From: CAVXHQ01 sp963789535
GTDB lineage: Bacteria; Pseudomonadota; Alphaproteobacteria; Rhodobacterales; Rhodobacteraceae
Length of the DNA: 64,000 nucleotides
Direction: 5' to 3'
Assembly: GCA_963789535.1 (NCBI GenBank)
Contig: CAWBKU010000005.1
Span: 1,798,001 to 1,862,000 of the forward strand
Part shown: positions 54,572 to 63,864 of the stretch, in pieces
Position numbering within the stretch: the stretch's first letter is position 1
Layout: each line of letters begins with the position of its first letter
The notes under the pieces: model-generated
What the model saw: only the letters and a program-made list of their open reading frames with translations
What the model was told of the DNA's origin: nothing
The model's database searches: none
Program-made: the position numbers and the translations under genes

Positions 54572-57500
54572 TCACTCCAGTTCGATCAGCAGATCCTTGG
54601 CGTCGATCTGCGCCCCCGGCGTCACATGCACCGCCGTCACCGTCCCGTCCCGGTCGGCGTGAATCCCCGTTTCCATTTTCATCGCCTCTATCGTCAGCAG
54701 CAGGTCGCCCTTGCTTACCTTCTTTCCGGCCTGCGCCGCCACCGTCGCCACGACCCCCGGCATCGGCGCGCCGACATGGCCGGCATTGCCCGCCTCCGCC
54801 TTCGGCCGCTTGGCGCTCGACGCCGCCGCCGTCCGGTTCGGCACACGGATCGTGCGCGGCTGGCCGTTCAACTCGAAGAACACCCGCACCTCGCCGTCGT
54901 CGTTGGTCTCGCCCACGGTCTGGAGGCGGATCTCGAGGGTCTTGCCGGGGTCGATCTCGGCCGAAATCTCCTCGCCCGGCTGCATCCCGTAAAAGAACGT
55001 TCGCGTCGGCAGGGCCCGCACCGGACCGTAGAGGTCGTGGCGTGCGGCGTAGTCGGTAAAGACCTTCGGATACATCAGATACCCATTCAGGTCCTCGTCA
55101 TCCACCGCGCGCCCGATCTCCTTGGCGACGGCCCTGCGCGTCTTTTCCAGATCGACGGGCTTCAGGGCCTTGCCCGGCCGCTCCGTCATCGGCTTTTCAC
55201 CCTTCAGCACCTTCTTTTGCAGCGCCCTGGGCCATCCCCCCGGCGGCTGGCCGAGGTTGCCGCGCAGCATGTCGACGACCGAATCGGGGAACGACAGATC
55301 GACCGCCGGATCCTCGACCTGCGCACGCGTCAGGCCCTGGCTCACCATCATCAGGGCCATGTCGCCCACCACCTTGGACGACGGCGTCACCTTGACGATG
55401 TCACCGAACATCCGGTTCACGTCGGCATAGGTCTGCGCCACCTCGTGCCACCGCTCCTCGAGGCCGAGGCTCCGCGCCTGTGCCTTGAGGTTGGTAAACT
55501 GGCCGCCCGGCATCTCGTGGAGATAGACCTCCGAGGCCGGCGCCTGCATGCCGCTCTCGAAGGCGGCATAGTGGCCGCGCACCTGCTCCCAATAGTTGGA
55601 AATCTCGCGGATCGCGCCGATGTCCAGTCCGGTATCCCGTCCGGTGCGCGCCAGCGCCGCGACGATGCTGCCCAGCGTCGGCTGCGAGGTATTTCCCGAA
55701 AGCGCATCCATCGCCCCGTCCACCGCGTCGACGCCCGCCGCACTCGCCGCCATGATCGTGGCGATGGCACCGCCCGCAGTGTCGTGGGTGTGAAAGTGGA
55801 CCGGCAGGGCGATCTCGTCCTTGAGGGCGCCGATCAGCGCCGTCGCGGCGCCGGGTTTCATCAGGCCCGCCATATCCTTGAGGCCGAGGACATGCGCCCC
55901 CGCCTTTTCGAGGTCCTTCGCCATCCTGACGTAATACTTCAGATCGTATTTCGCCCGGTCGGGGTCGTGCAGGTCGCCGGTATAGCAGATCGTCCCCTCG
56001 CAGACCTTGCCGCTCGCCACGACCGCATCCATCGCCACGCGCATGTTCTCGACCCAGTTCAGGCTGTCGAACACCCGGAAGATGTCGACACCACTGTCCG
56101 CCGCCTGGGCGACGAACGCCTCGACGACGTTGTCGGGATAATTGGTATATCCCACCCCGTTCGCTCGCCCGCAGCAGCATCTGCGTGCAGATGTTGGGCA
56201 TCCGCGCGCGAATGTCGCGCAGCCGCTGCCAGGGACATTCCTGCAAGAAGCGATAGGCCACGTCGAAGGTCGCCCCGCCCCAGCATTCGACGCTGAGCAG
56301 GTCCGACATGCGCGCGGCATAGCTGGGTGCCGCCCCGATCATGTCGATCGAGCGCATCCGGGTCGCCAGCAACGACTGGTGCCCGTCGCGCATCGTGGTG
56401 TCGGTAATCAGCAGCCGCTCCTGCGCCAGCATCCAGTCGGCCAGCCCCTTTGCGCCCTCGCGCTCGAGGATCTGGCGGGTGCCGTCCGGCGCCTCGCCGA
56501 GGGTCTCGACGGGCGGGCGCGGCAGCTTGAGGTCGACCGGCGGGCGCGGACGGCTCGCGGTCTCGGGGTGGCCGTTGACGGTGATGTCGGCGATGTAGGT
56601 AAGGATCTTCGTCGCCCGGTCGCGACGGGTCGCGAACTGGAACAGGTCGGGCGTCGTGTCGATGAACTTGGTCGAATATTCGTTCGACAGAAAGACGGGG
56701 TGTTTCAGCAGGTTGATGACGAAGTCGATGTTCGTGCTCACCCCCCGGATGCGGAACTCGCGCAGCGCCCGGTCCATCCGCTTGATCGCCATTTCCGGCG
56801 TCTGGGCGCGGGCCGTCACCTTGGTCAGCAGGCTGTCGTAGAACCGGGTGATGACGGCGCCGGAATAGGCGGTGCCGCCGTCGAGCCGGATGCCGGGGCC
56901 CGTGGCCGAGCGGTAGGTGCCGATCCGGCCGTAATCGGGAATGAAGTTGTTCTGCGGATCCTCGGTCGTCACCCGGCATTGCAGGGCATGGCCGTTCAGC
57001 GGCACATCGTATTGCGACGCACAGCCCGTCGCCTCGACGATACTCTTGCCCTCGGCGATCATGATCTGCGCGCGCACGATGTCGATGCCGGTCACTTCTT
57101 CCGTTACCGTATGCTCGACCTGCACGCGCGGGTTTACCTCGATGAAATAGAACTCGCCCTCGTCCATATCCATCAGGAATTCGACCGTGCCCGCGCATTC
57201 GTAGTTGACGTGCGCGCACAGCTTCTTGCCGAGGTTGCAGATCTTCTCGCGCTGCGTTTCCGACAGATAGGGGGCGGGGGCGCGCTCGACGACCTTCTGG
57301 TTGCGCCGCTGGACCGAGCAGTCGCGCTCCCACAGGTGATAGATGTTGCCCTGTTGGTCGCCGAGGATCTGCACCTCGACGTGCCGCGCGCGCAGGATCA
57401 TCTTCTCGAGATAGCCCTCGCCGTTGCCGAATGCCGCCTCCGCCTCGCGCCGCCCCTCGCGGACCTTCTCCTCGAGTTCGCCTTCGTCCTCGATCGGCCG

Positions 57501-58013
57501 CATGCCCCGTCCGCCGCCGCCCCAGGACGCCTTGAGCATCAGCGGATAGCCGACCTCGGCGGCCTGCGCCTTCACCTTCTTCATGTCCTCGCCCAGCACC
57601 TCGGTCGCCGGGATCACCGGCACGCCCGCCTCGATGGCGACGCGCCGCGCGCTGGCCTTGTCGCCAAGCTGGCGCATGGTCTTTGCCTTCGGTCCGATGA
57701 AGGTGATGCCCGCGGCATCGCAGGCATCGACGAACGCGGGGTTCTCGCTCAGCAGGCCGTAACCGGGATGGATCGCATCGGCGCCCGACATCTTTGCCAC
57801 GCGGATGATCTCGTCGATGCTCAGATAGGCGGCCACCGGCCCCAGACCCTCGCCGATCCTGTAGGCCTCGTCCGCCTTGTAGCGGTGCAGGCCGAGCTTG
57901 TCCTCTTCGGCATAGACCGCGACCGTGCGCTTGCCCATCTCGTTGGCCGCCCGCATGATCCGGATCGCGATCTCGCCCCGGTTGGCGATGAGGATCTTCT
58001 TGAAGTCGGCCAT
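54572..58013 (-). pseudogene. pyc: pyruvate carboxylase, interrupted by a single-base insertion
   Basis: From ATG 58013 the biotin carboxylase domain (ILIANRGEIAIRIMRAA, EVNPRVQVEHTVTEEVTG) and the start of the carboxyltransferase domain (TDTTMRDGHQSLLATRMR) are in one frame. After MLLRAS an extra base near 56163 moves the frame; the second frame reads NGVGYTNYPDNVVEAF, HFHTHDTAGGA and ends with the biotin site EAMKMET near the C-terminus. The repaired protein has 1146 aa, the usual length. All motifs are intact, so the shift may be an error. It makes oxaloacetate from pyruvate. Confidence 0.92.
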
Positions 58014-58103
58014 CCGAATATTCCCCCGGGGCGCACGCTATTGTGCAGGTGCAGCAAGATTATGGGCATTCCGCGGGACGGACAACAGGCGAATGCCGCG
58101 CCG

Positions 58104-58139
58104 GTCTGCGTGCCGGTCTGCGTGCCGGTCTGCGCGCCG
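58104..58139 (+). repeat. 12-bp tandem repeat upstream of pyruvate carboxylase
   Basis: Three consecutive units of GTCTGCGTGCCG (third unit GTCTGCGCGCCG), with a partial fourth. It lies about 90 bases before the pyc start, in the gap between pyc and the alpha-hydroxy acid oxidase gene. Confidence 0.8.
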
Positions 58140-58264
58140 GTCTCGATACGGTCGGGCGTTCTGCCCTTCACGTTGCCATAACAACTCCCGCCGGAGGCCC
58201 CGGTTTGCCCCGAGTGGCCCGGCCCCGTGGTCGACCGCCGTCGAGAGGGTGCCGCGTCGCGGCG

Positions 58265-59455
58265 TCAGACACCCCGGGAGGGGGCGGGAACCGGCGCCAC
58301 GTCGATCCGCCGCGCACCGGCGTCCGACAGGTCCGACAGTCCGAGTTGCTGCATGTCGGCCCGCAGTTGCGCCGCAAGTATATCCACCACATGCGCCGCC
58401 CCCGCCGCCCCGAAGGCGCCGAGGCCATAGTGGAACGTCCGTCCCAGCATCACGAAATCGGCCCCCAGCGCCCGCATCCGCAGGATGTCGAGGCCGCTTT
58501 CGACGCCGCTGTCGCAGAGGATCGGCAGGTCCGTCGCCGCCCGGATGCCCGGCAGCACCTCTGCCGTCGCGGGGGCGGCGTCGAACTGTCGCCCCGCGTG
58601 GTTCGACACCCAGATCGCATCCGCGCCGAGAGCCGCCAGCCGCGGCGCGTCGGCCGCATCCATCACCCCCTTGACGATCAGCGGCCCGTCCCATGCGGCG
58701 CGCACCTCCCCGAGGTAGCGCCAGTCGGGCGAGGTCCGCATGAGATAGCCGATGTGCGCATTCGAGGGCAGCGACATCTGCGCCACCTTCGTATCGGCAT
58801 AGCTCTCGATGAACCGCATCCGCGGCATCCCCAGTCGCGCCGTGCCGCGCGCCCACGCAGGACACAGCGCCACCTGCGCGAGAAGGCGCGGCGACAGGCG
58901 CGGCGGTTGGGTGAGGCCGCCGCGGACCTGCCGCTCGCGCCGCGAGGGCGCCGGCACGTCGACCGTGACGACGAGCGTGTGGAACCCCGCGGCCCGGATC
59001 CGCGCCAGCATGTCCGCGCGGATCGCGGGATCTCGTGGCGGATAGAGCTGGAACCAGCCCATGCCCCCCGCGTGCGGGCCTACCTCCTCGGGCAGGCGCG
59101 TCGCGACCGAGGACAGGCAATAGGGAATGCCCGTCGTCGCCGCGAGCCGCGCCAGCATCCGCTCGGCATCGGGCCAGATCAGCCCGGACATGCCGACCGG
59201 CGCGATGCCGAAGGGCAGGGGATAATCCTGGCCGAGAAGGCGCGTGCCAAGATCGGGCACGATCTCGCCGTGCAGGATCGAGGGCAGGAACAGCACCGCG
59301 TCGAGGGCCGCGCGGTTGCGCGCCTGCGTCGCCTCGGCGCCGGTGGCGCTGTCGAGATATTCCCACACGAAATGCGGTATCCGCCGCCGCGCGCGGGCCC
59401 GCAGGTCGGCGATCGCAGGGGCGCGGGCGTCGAGACGGGACGGAGGTGCGGCCAT
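58265..59455 (-). CDS. FMN-dependent alpha-hydroxy acid oxidase/dehydrogenase (lactate oxidase-like)
   Basis: 396 aa from ATG 59455; the frame extends to 59533, but the nearest CGGAGG precedes 59455. Motifs: LPFGIAPVGMSGL (FMN binding), GWFQLYPPRDPA, LIVKGVMDAADA (lysine on the flavin) and WVSNHAGRQFDAAP (catalytic histidine and arginine), then ILCDSGVESGLDILRMRALGADFVMLGRTF. It oxidises a 2-hydroxy acid such as lactate, glycolate or mandelate. The lactate assignment is not proven. It is divergent from the helicase gene. Confidence 0.9.
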   Translation of the reverse strand: MAAPPSRLDARAPAIADLRARARRRIPHFVWEYLDSATGAEATQARNRAALDAVLFLPSILHGEIVPDLGTRLLGQDYPLPFGIAPVGMSGLIWPDAERMLARLAATTGIPYCLSSVATRLPEEVGPHAGGMGWFQLYPPRDPAIRADMLARIRAAGFHTLVVTVDVPAPSRRERQVRGGLTQPPRLSPRLLAQVALCPAWARGTARLGMPRMRFIESYADTKVAQMSLPSNAHIGYLMRTSPDWRYLGEVRAAWDGPLIVKGVMDAADAPRLAALGADAIWVSNHAGRQFDAAPATAEVLPGIRAATDLPILCDSGVESGLDILRMRALGADFVMLGRTFHYGLGAFGAAGAAHVVDILAAQLRADMQQLGLSDLSDAGARRIDVAPVPAPSRGV

Positions 59456-59582
59456 GCGCGCGACCCTAGCGGGAGGGCATTGCCGCCGAAAGGGGCGTCG
59501 GCACGCGATGAGATGTGGACAACATGGGAACAAATGTGGAACGATACTTTATCCGGGGCGCAAGACACGCTAGATGTAGTCG

Positions 59583-61979
59583 ATGAACAGCTTTTCCGAC
59601 GAGGATGCCTTTGGCGCCGCCGCCTCCCTGCCGCTGTCGCGCCGGGCCATGGCCGCGCGGCCGATGCCCTATATGGACGGCCTCAACCCCGAACAGCGCG
59701 CCGCCGTCGAGGCGCTGGAGGGGCCGGTCCTGATGCTGGCGGGGGCGGGCACCGGCAAGACCAAGGCGCTGACCGCGCGCATCGCGCACCTGCTGATGAC
59801 AGGCACGGCGCGCCCGAACGAGATCCTCGCCGTCACCTTTACCAACAAGGCCGCGCGCGAGATGAAGAACCGCGTCGGGCGCCTTCTGGGCGAGGCGGTC
59901 GAGGGGATGCCGTGGCTCGGCACGTTCCACGCCATCTGCGTGAAACTGCTGCGCCGCCACGCCGAACTCGCGGGCCTGAAATCGAACTTTACCATTCTGG
60001 ACACCGACGATCAGGTCCGCCTGATGAAGCAATTGATCGTGGCCGAGAACATCGACGACAAGCGGTGGCCCGCGCGGATGCTGGCGGGGATCATCGACGG
60101 CTGGAAGAACCGGGCGATTACCCCTGACAAGGTGCCGCTGGCGGATGCAAGCGCCTACGACGGACGCGGTGCCGACCTCTACGCTGCCTATCAGGCGCGT
60201 CTCGCCGCGCTGAACGCCTGCGATTTCGGCGACCTGCTGCTGCACATGGTCACGATCTTCCAGAAACACGATGACGTGCTGGCGCAATACCGCCGCTTCT
60301 TCCGCTACATCCTCGTCGACGAATATCAGGACACCAACGTCGCCCAATATATGTGGCTACGCCTGCTCGCGGGGGGGCACCGCAACATCTGCTGCGTCGG
60401 CGACGACGATCAGTCTATCTATGGCTGGCGCGGCGCCGAGGTCGGCAACATCCTGAAGTTCGAGAAGGATTTCCCCGGCGCCCATGTCGTCCGCCTCGAA
60501 CAGAACTACCGCTCGACCGAACACATCCTCGCCGCCGCAAGCGGTGTCATCGCGGGCAACAAGGGGCGTCTGGGCAAGACGCTGTGGACAGCGGCGGAGG
60601 GTGGCGAAAAGGTCCGCCTGATCGGCCACTGGGACGGCGAGGAAGAGGCGCGCTGGATCGGCGACGAGGTCGAGGCGATGCAGCGCGGCACCCGGGGGCT
60701 CGACGCGATCGGTCTGGACAGCATGGCGATCCTGGTGCGCGCCAGTCACCAGATGCGCGCCTTCGAGGACCGGTTCCTCACCATCGGTCTGCCCTACCGG
60801 GTGATCGGCGGTCCCCGCTTCTACGAGCGCCTCGAAATCCGCGATGCCATGGCCTATTTCCGCCTCGCCGTGTCGCCCGACGACGATCTCGCGTTCGAGC
60901 GGATCGCCAATACGCCGAAACGCGGCCTTGGCGACAAGGCGATGCAGACGATCCAGCGTACTGCCCGGGCCAACGGCACGGGCCTCGTGCAGGGCGCGCG
61001 CATCGTCTGCGAGGACAAGCTGCTGGGCGGCAAGGGCCTGAAAGAACTGACCCAACTGGTGCAGGGTATCGGGCGCTGGCACGGGCAGGTGCTGGCCGAG
61101 GCCGACACCCACATGGAACTCGCCGAGATGATCCTCGACGAGAGCGGTTACACCGGCATGTGGCAGGCCGACAAGACGCCCGAGGGGCCGGGCCGCCTCG
61201 AGAACCTCAAGGAACTCGTGAAGGCGCTCGAGCAATTCGAGAACCTGCAAGGGTTCCTCGAACACGTCGCCCTCATCATGGACAACGAGAGCGAGGAGCA
61301 GGGCGAAAAGGTGTCGATCATGACGCTGCACGCCGCCAAGGGCCTCGAGTTTCCCGCCGTCTTCCTGCCCGGATGGGAGGATGGGCTGTTCCCCTCGCAA
61401 CGCTCGATGGACGAAAGCGGCCTGAAGGGTCTCGAGGAGGAACGCCGCCTCGCCTATGTCGGCATCACCCGGGCCGAGACGATCTGCACGATCTCCTTCG
61501 CGGCCAACCGGCGGGTCTATGGCCAGTGGCAATCGGCGCTGCCCTCGCGGTTCATCGACGAACTGCCCGAGGCGCATATCGACGTGCTGACGCCGCCCGG
61601 CCTCTACGGCGGCGGCTACGGTGCCGCGGGCATGGCGGCGCGCGCGAACCCGGCGGTGCAGGAAGGGGTGGGGTCCGACCTGCACGACAAGGCGAGCCGG
61701 GCGGACGTCTACAATTCGCCGGGCTGGCGCCGCCTGCAATCGCGGTCGCAACAGCGCGGCGTGGCGCAACCGCAGGAGAGCCGCAACATCACCATCGACC
61801 TGACCGCCAGTTCCGCCTTCGTCGCGGGGGACCGGGTGTTCCACCAGAAGTTCGGCTATGGCGCGATCACCGGCGTCGAGGGCGACAAGCTCGACGTTGC
61901 CTTCGACAAGGCCGGCGAGAAGAAGGTGGTGGCGCGGTATGTGGTGGCGGCAGAGACGGCGGACGACGTGCCGTTCTGA
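59583..61979 (+). CDS. uvrD: UvrD/PcrA-type superfamily 1 DNA helicase
   Basis: 798 aa. Walker A GAGTGKT (54-60), motif Ia TFTNKAAREM, motif II VDEYQDTN, motif III CCVGDDDQSIYGWRGA, the LEQNYRST block (motif IV) and the C-terminal VSIMTLHAAKGLEFPAVFLPGWEDGLFPS (motif V) and RRLAYVGITRA (motif VI). The C-terminal tail has a tudor-like end (GDRVFHQKFGYGAITGVEGDKLDVAFDKAGEKKV). It unwinds DNA 3'-5' in repair. The tail resembles PcrA, so uvrD versus pcrA naming is open. A short ATG in-frame 26-28 codons later is possible, but 59583 is usual. Confidence 0.92.
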   Translation: MNSFSDEDAFGAAASLPLSRRAMAARPMPYMDGLNPEQRAAVEALEGPVLMLAGAGTGKTKALTARIAHLLMTGTARPNEILAVTFTNKAAREMKNRVGRLLGEAVEGMPWLGTFHAICVKLLRRHAELAGLKSNFTILDTDDQVRLMKQLIVAENIDDKRWPARMLAGIIDGWKNRAITPDKVPLADASAYDGRGADLYAAYQARLAALNACDFGDLLLHMVTIFQKHDDVLAQYRRFFRYILVDEYQDTNVAQYMWLRLLAGGHRNICCVGDDDQSIYGWRGAEVGNILKFEKDFPGAHVVRLEQNYRSTEHILAAASGVIAGNKGRLGKTLWTAAEGGEKVRLIGHWDGEEEARWIGDEVEAMQRGTRGLDAIGLDSMAILVRASHQMRAFEDRFLTIGLPYRVIGGPRFYERLEIRDAMAYFRLAVSPDDDLAFERIANTPKRGLGDKAMQTIQRTARANGTGLVQGARIVCEDKLLGGKGLKELTQLVQGIGRWHGQVLAEADTHMELAEMILDESGYTGMWQADKTPEGPGRLENLKELVKALEQFENLQGFLEHVALIMDNESEEQGEKVSIMTLHAAKGLEFPAVFLPGWEDGLFPSQRSMDESGLKGLEEERRLAYVGITRAETICTISFAANRRVYGQWQSALPSRFIDELPEAHIDVLTPPGLYGGGYGAAGMAARANPAVQEGVGSDLHDKASRADVYNSPGWRRLQSRSQQRGVAQPQESRNITIDLTASSAFVAGDRVFHQKFGYGAITGVEGDKLDVAFDKAGEKKVVARYVVAAETADDVPF

Positions 61980-61986
61980 GATAGAC

Positions 61987-62005
61987 GAATTCGTTCAAGG
62001 AATTC
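61987..62005. terminator. hairpin between convergent uvrD and lysE-type genes
   Basis: The GAATTC sites at 61987-61992 and 62000-62005 form a perfect 6-bp stem with a 7-base loop, 8 bp after the uvrD stop. A T-rich stretch (GATTTTTGC) follows at about 62014. It may end both transcripts. Confidence 0.45.
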
Positions 62006-62080
62006 GACGCCGGATTTTTGCAAGAACTTCGGTGCGGACTTTTGCAGAAGTCGGCCCCCCTCCATGGAAAGGGTTTGGCG

Positions 62081-62677
62081 TCAGCCGGTCCAGACCGGCA
62101 CCAGCGTGAGGACGAGAAGCGCCGCCATCGTCCAGTTGAACCCCCGCAATAGGCGCGGTCGCGTCAGCAGCCGCCGCACCTGCGTGCCCATCCCCGCCCA
62201 GAGCGTCACCGACGGCAGGTTCACCGCCGCAAAGACCGCCGCCACGATGAACGGTGCGGCGATGCCGCCGCCCTCGCCCATGAAATTGGTGATGGCAAAG
62301 ATCGCCATATACCACGCCTTCGGGTTTACCCACTGGAACGCGGCCGCCTGAAGGAAGGTGAAGGGCCGCCCCTCGGCCTCGCCCCGTTTCGGTGCCGCCG
62401 CCGTCGCGACCCTCCACGCCAGCCACAGAAGATAGGCCGAACTCGCCACCCTGAGCGCCAGCCGCGCCTGCGGATAGGCGTGGAACACCTCGCCCAGACC
62501 GAGGCCGACCAGCGTCACCATGAACGCATGGCCGAGCGAGATGCCGAGCATGTGCGGCACCGTCCGGCGCAGCCCGAAATTGGCGCCCGACGCCATCAGC
62601 ATGATATTGTTCGGCCCCGGCGTGACCGAAGAGACGAAGGCAAAGAGGACGAGGCCGGAGAAGAGGTCATAGGTCAT
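62081..62677 (-). CDS. LysE-family amino acid exporter
   Basis: 198 aa with six membrane helices. The start LFSGLVLFAFVSSVTPGPNNIMLMASGANFGLRRTVPHMLG is the typical LysE/RhtB first block. It exports amino acids or similar small solutes. The Lrp/AsnC regulator at 62750 is divergent from it, a common arrangement for exporter control. Confidence 0.9.
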   Translation of the reverse strand: MTYDLFSGLVLFAFVSSVTPGPNNIMLMASGANFGLRRTVPHMLGISLGHAFMVTLVGLGLGEVFHAYPQARLALRVASSAYLLWLAWRVATAAAPKRGEAEGRPFTFLQAAAFQWVNPKAWYMAIFAITNFMGEGGGIAAPFIVAAVFAAVNLPSVTLWAGMGTQVRRLLTRPRLLRGFNWTMAALLVLTLVPVWTG

Positions 62678-62749
62678 GGCGCAACGATAGCGCGGAAAGA
62701 TGTCGCGTGGATTGCGATCTGCGTTCCGTTTCTGCTATTGCTGCAATCC

Positions 62750-63202
62750 ATGAGCGATCTTGACCCCGTTTCCGCGCGGATAGTGCAGGTGCTGTCTGCG
62801 GATGGCCGCATCTCGAACCTGCATCTGGCCGAGCGGGTGGGCCTGTCGCCCTCGGCCTGCCTGCGCCGTGTCCAGGACCTCGAGAGGCGCGGCGTGATCC
62901 GGGGCTATCGCGCCCGGCTCGACCCGGCGCAGGTGGGGCGCGGCTATGTGGTCTATGTCGCGGTGGGCCTGTCCGAGCATACCAAGGCCGCGCAGCACGG
63001 CTTCGAGGTGGCCATGGCGGGCGCGCGCGAGGTGGTCGAATGCCACAACATCGCGGGCACCTTCGAATATCTGCTGCGGGTCGAGGCGCGCGACCTGCCG
63101 GGCTACAAGCGGTTTCATACCGACATTCTCGGCACGGTTCCCGCCGTCCGCTCGATCACATCCTATATCGTCATGGCCTCGCCCAAGGACGAGCGGTCCT
63201 GA
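62750..63202 (+). CDS. Lrp/AsnC-family transcriptional regulator
   Basis: 150 aa from ATG 62750. The helix-turn-helix (ISNLHLAERVGLSPSACLRRVQDLERRGVIRGYRA) is followed by a ligand-binding RAM domain (YVAVGLSEHTKA, NIAGTFEYLLRVEARDLPGY). It is divergent from the LysE-type exporter, which it probably controls in response to an amino acid. The 72-bp gap holds both promoters; no operator was recognised. Confidence 0.92.
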   Translation: MSDLDPVSARIVQVLSADGRISNLHLAERVGLSPSACLRRVQDLERRGVIRGYRARLDPAQVGRGYVVYVAVGLSEHTKAAQHGFEVAMAGAREVVECHNIAGTFEYLLRVEARDLPGYKRFHTDILGTVPAVRSITSYIVMASPKDERS

Positions 63203-63217
63203 TCCACAACCGAAAAC

Positions 63218-63246
63218 GGCGATGCCCCGGGAGGAGGGGCATCGCC
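63218..63246 (-). terminator. last hairpin of the sRNA array, terminator-like
   Basis: 11-bp perfect stem (63218-63228 with 63236-63246) whose 7-base loop is within the CCTCCTCCC motif, followed on the minus strand by GTTTTC (63217-63212). It ends the DUF1127-sRNA transcript. Confidence 0.7.
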
Positions 63247-63633
63247 GCCGTCGTCTACTGCGCCCGTCGGGGGGAGGACCCGTTGGGCGCGAACAGTGTC
63301 TGGAACGGACGACACCCCAGGGAGGAGGTCGGGGTGTCGCCGTTTGCCAAGGAACGCGATGCCGATGGGAGGAAAGGCGGCACGCCCCGTTGGTCCAGAC
63401 TTTCCGCCCCGAAACACCTCTGGGAGGAGGAAGGCCCGGGTCGGGTCTTGCGCCGGAACCGGGAGGGCGCCCGGCGCAATCTCATCCGGGCGCTGTGCCC
63501 GTAACCTGTTCCGAAGAGGCGGCGGCGTCAGGGAGGAGGCGACGCCGCCGCTTTCGGAGGGATGCCCCTGTCCTCGGGAGGAGGAAGGCGGGGCATCCGA
63601 TCGGCCGGACCTCGAGGGGAGGAGGGTCCGGCC
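63218..63633 (-). ncRNA. array of nine CCTCCTCCC-loop hairpins (CcsR-like sRNAs)
   Basis: On the minus strand, downstream of the DUF1127 gene, nine hairpins follow in a row (plus-strand limits 63603-63633, 63561-63597, 63521-63549, 63448-63479, 63408-63445, 63360-63382, 63310-63339, 63260-63290, 63218-63246). Six carry the exact CCTCCTCCC motif in the loop or at its edge; three (63448, 63360, 63260) carry shortened or altered forms. Stems are 5 to 11 bp, and several differ in sequence while the loop is kept, so the loop is the conserved part. In Rhodobacter sphaeroides the sRNAs CcsR1-4, made together with a DUF1127 gene, have such loops. Exact processing sites cannot be seen. Confidence 0.85.
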
Positions 63634-63645
63634 GAATTCGAATTC

Positions 63646-63864
63646 TTACTTGTCGCCGTAGGCGGCGAAGGTCGCGATCGACTGGATCGACGCCCGGGCG
63701 ATGCCGAGGTCGGCAAGCTCGCGGTCGGTCAGCGCGAAGAGTTCGTCGCGCGTCGTGCGGTAGGTCTTGTACCGGCTCCAGCGCTCGCCCAGTGCGGTGC
63801 GCATGTTGCTGAAGTTCTGGCCCAGGGTGGCGCCGAGGGAGCGGGTGTCGGTTGCGTATGCCAT
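63646..63864 (-). CDS. DUF1127-domain small protein (CcaF1-like)
   Basis: 72 aa from ATG 63864. The C-terminal half SRYKTYRTTRDELFALTDRELADLGIARASIQSIA is a clear DUF1127 motif (YRxTxxELxxLxDxxLxDxGIxRxxI). In Rhodobacter sphaeroides the equivalent CcaF1 is an RNA-binding protein produced with the CcsR sRNAs. Here the hairpin array follows 12 bases after the stop on the same strand, so one transcript is likely. The promoter would lie at or beyond the window edge. Confidence 0.92.
   Translation of the reverse strand: MAYATDTRSLGATLGQNFSNMRTALGERWSRYKTYRTTRDELFALTDRELADLGIARASIQSIATFAAYGDK

Noticed and set aside
63218..63633. Regular GGGAGGAGG spacing could be read as a CRISPR-like repeat array.
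   Set aside because: The repeats are only about 9 bases long, unequal in spacing, and each sits in its own hairpin; no cas genes are near. It fits an sRNA array better.
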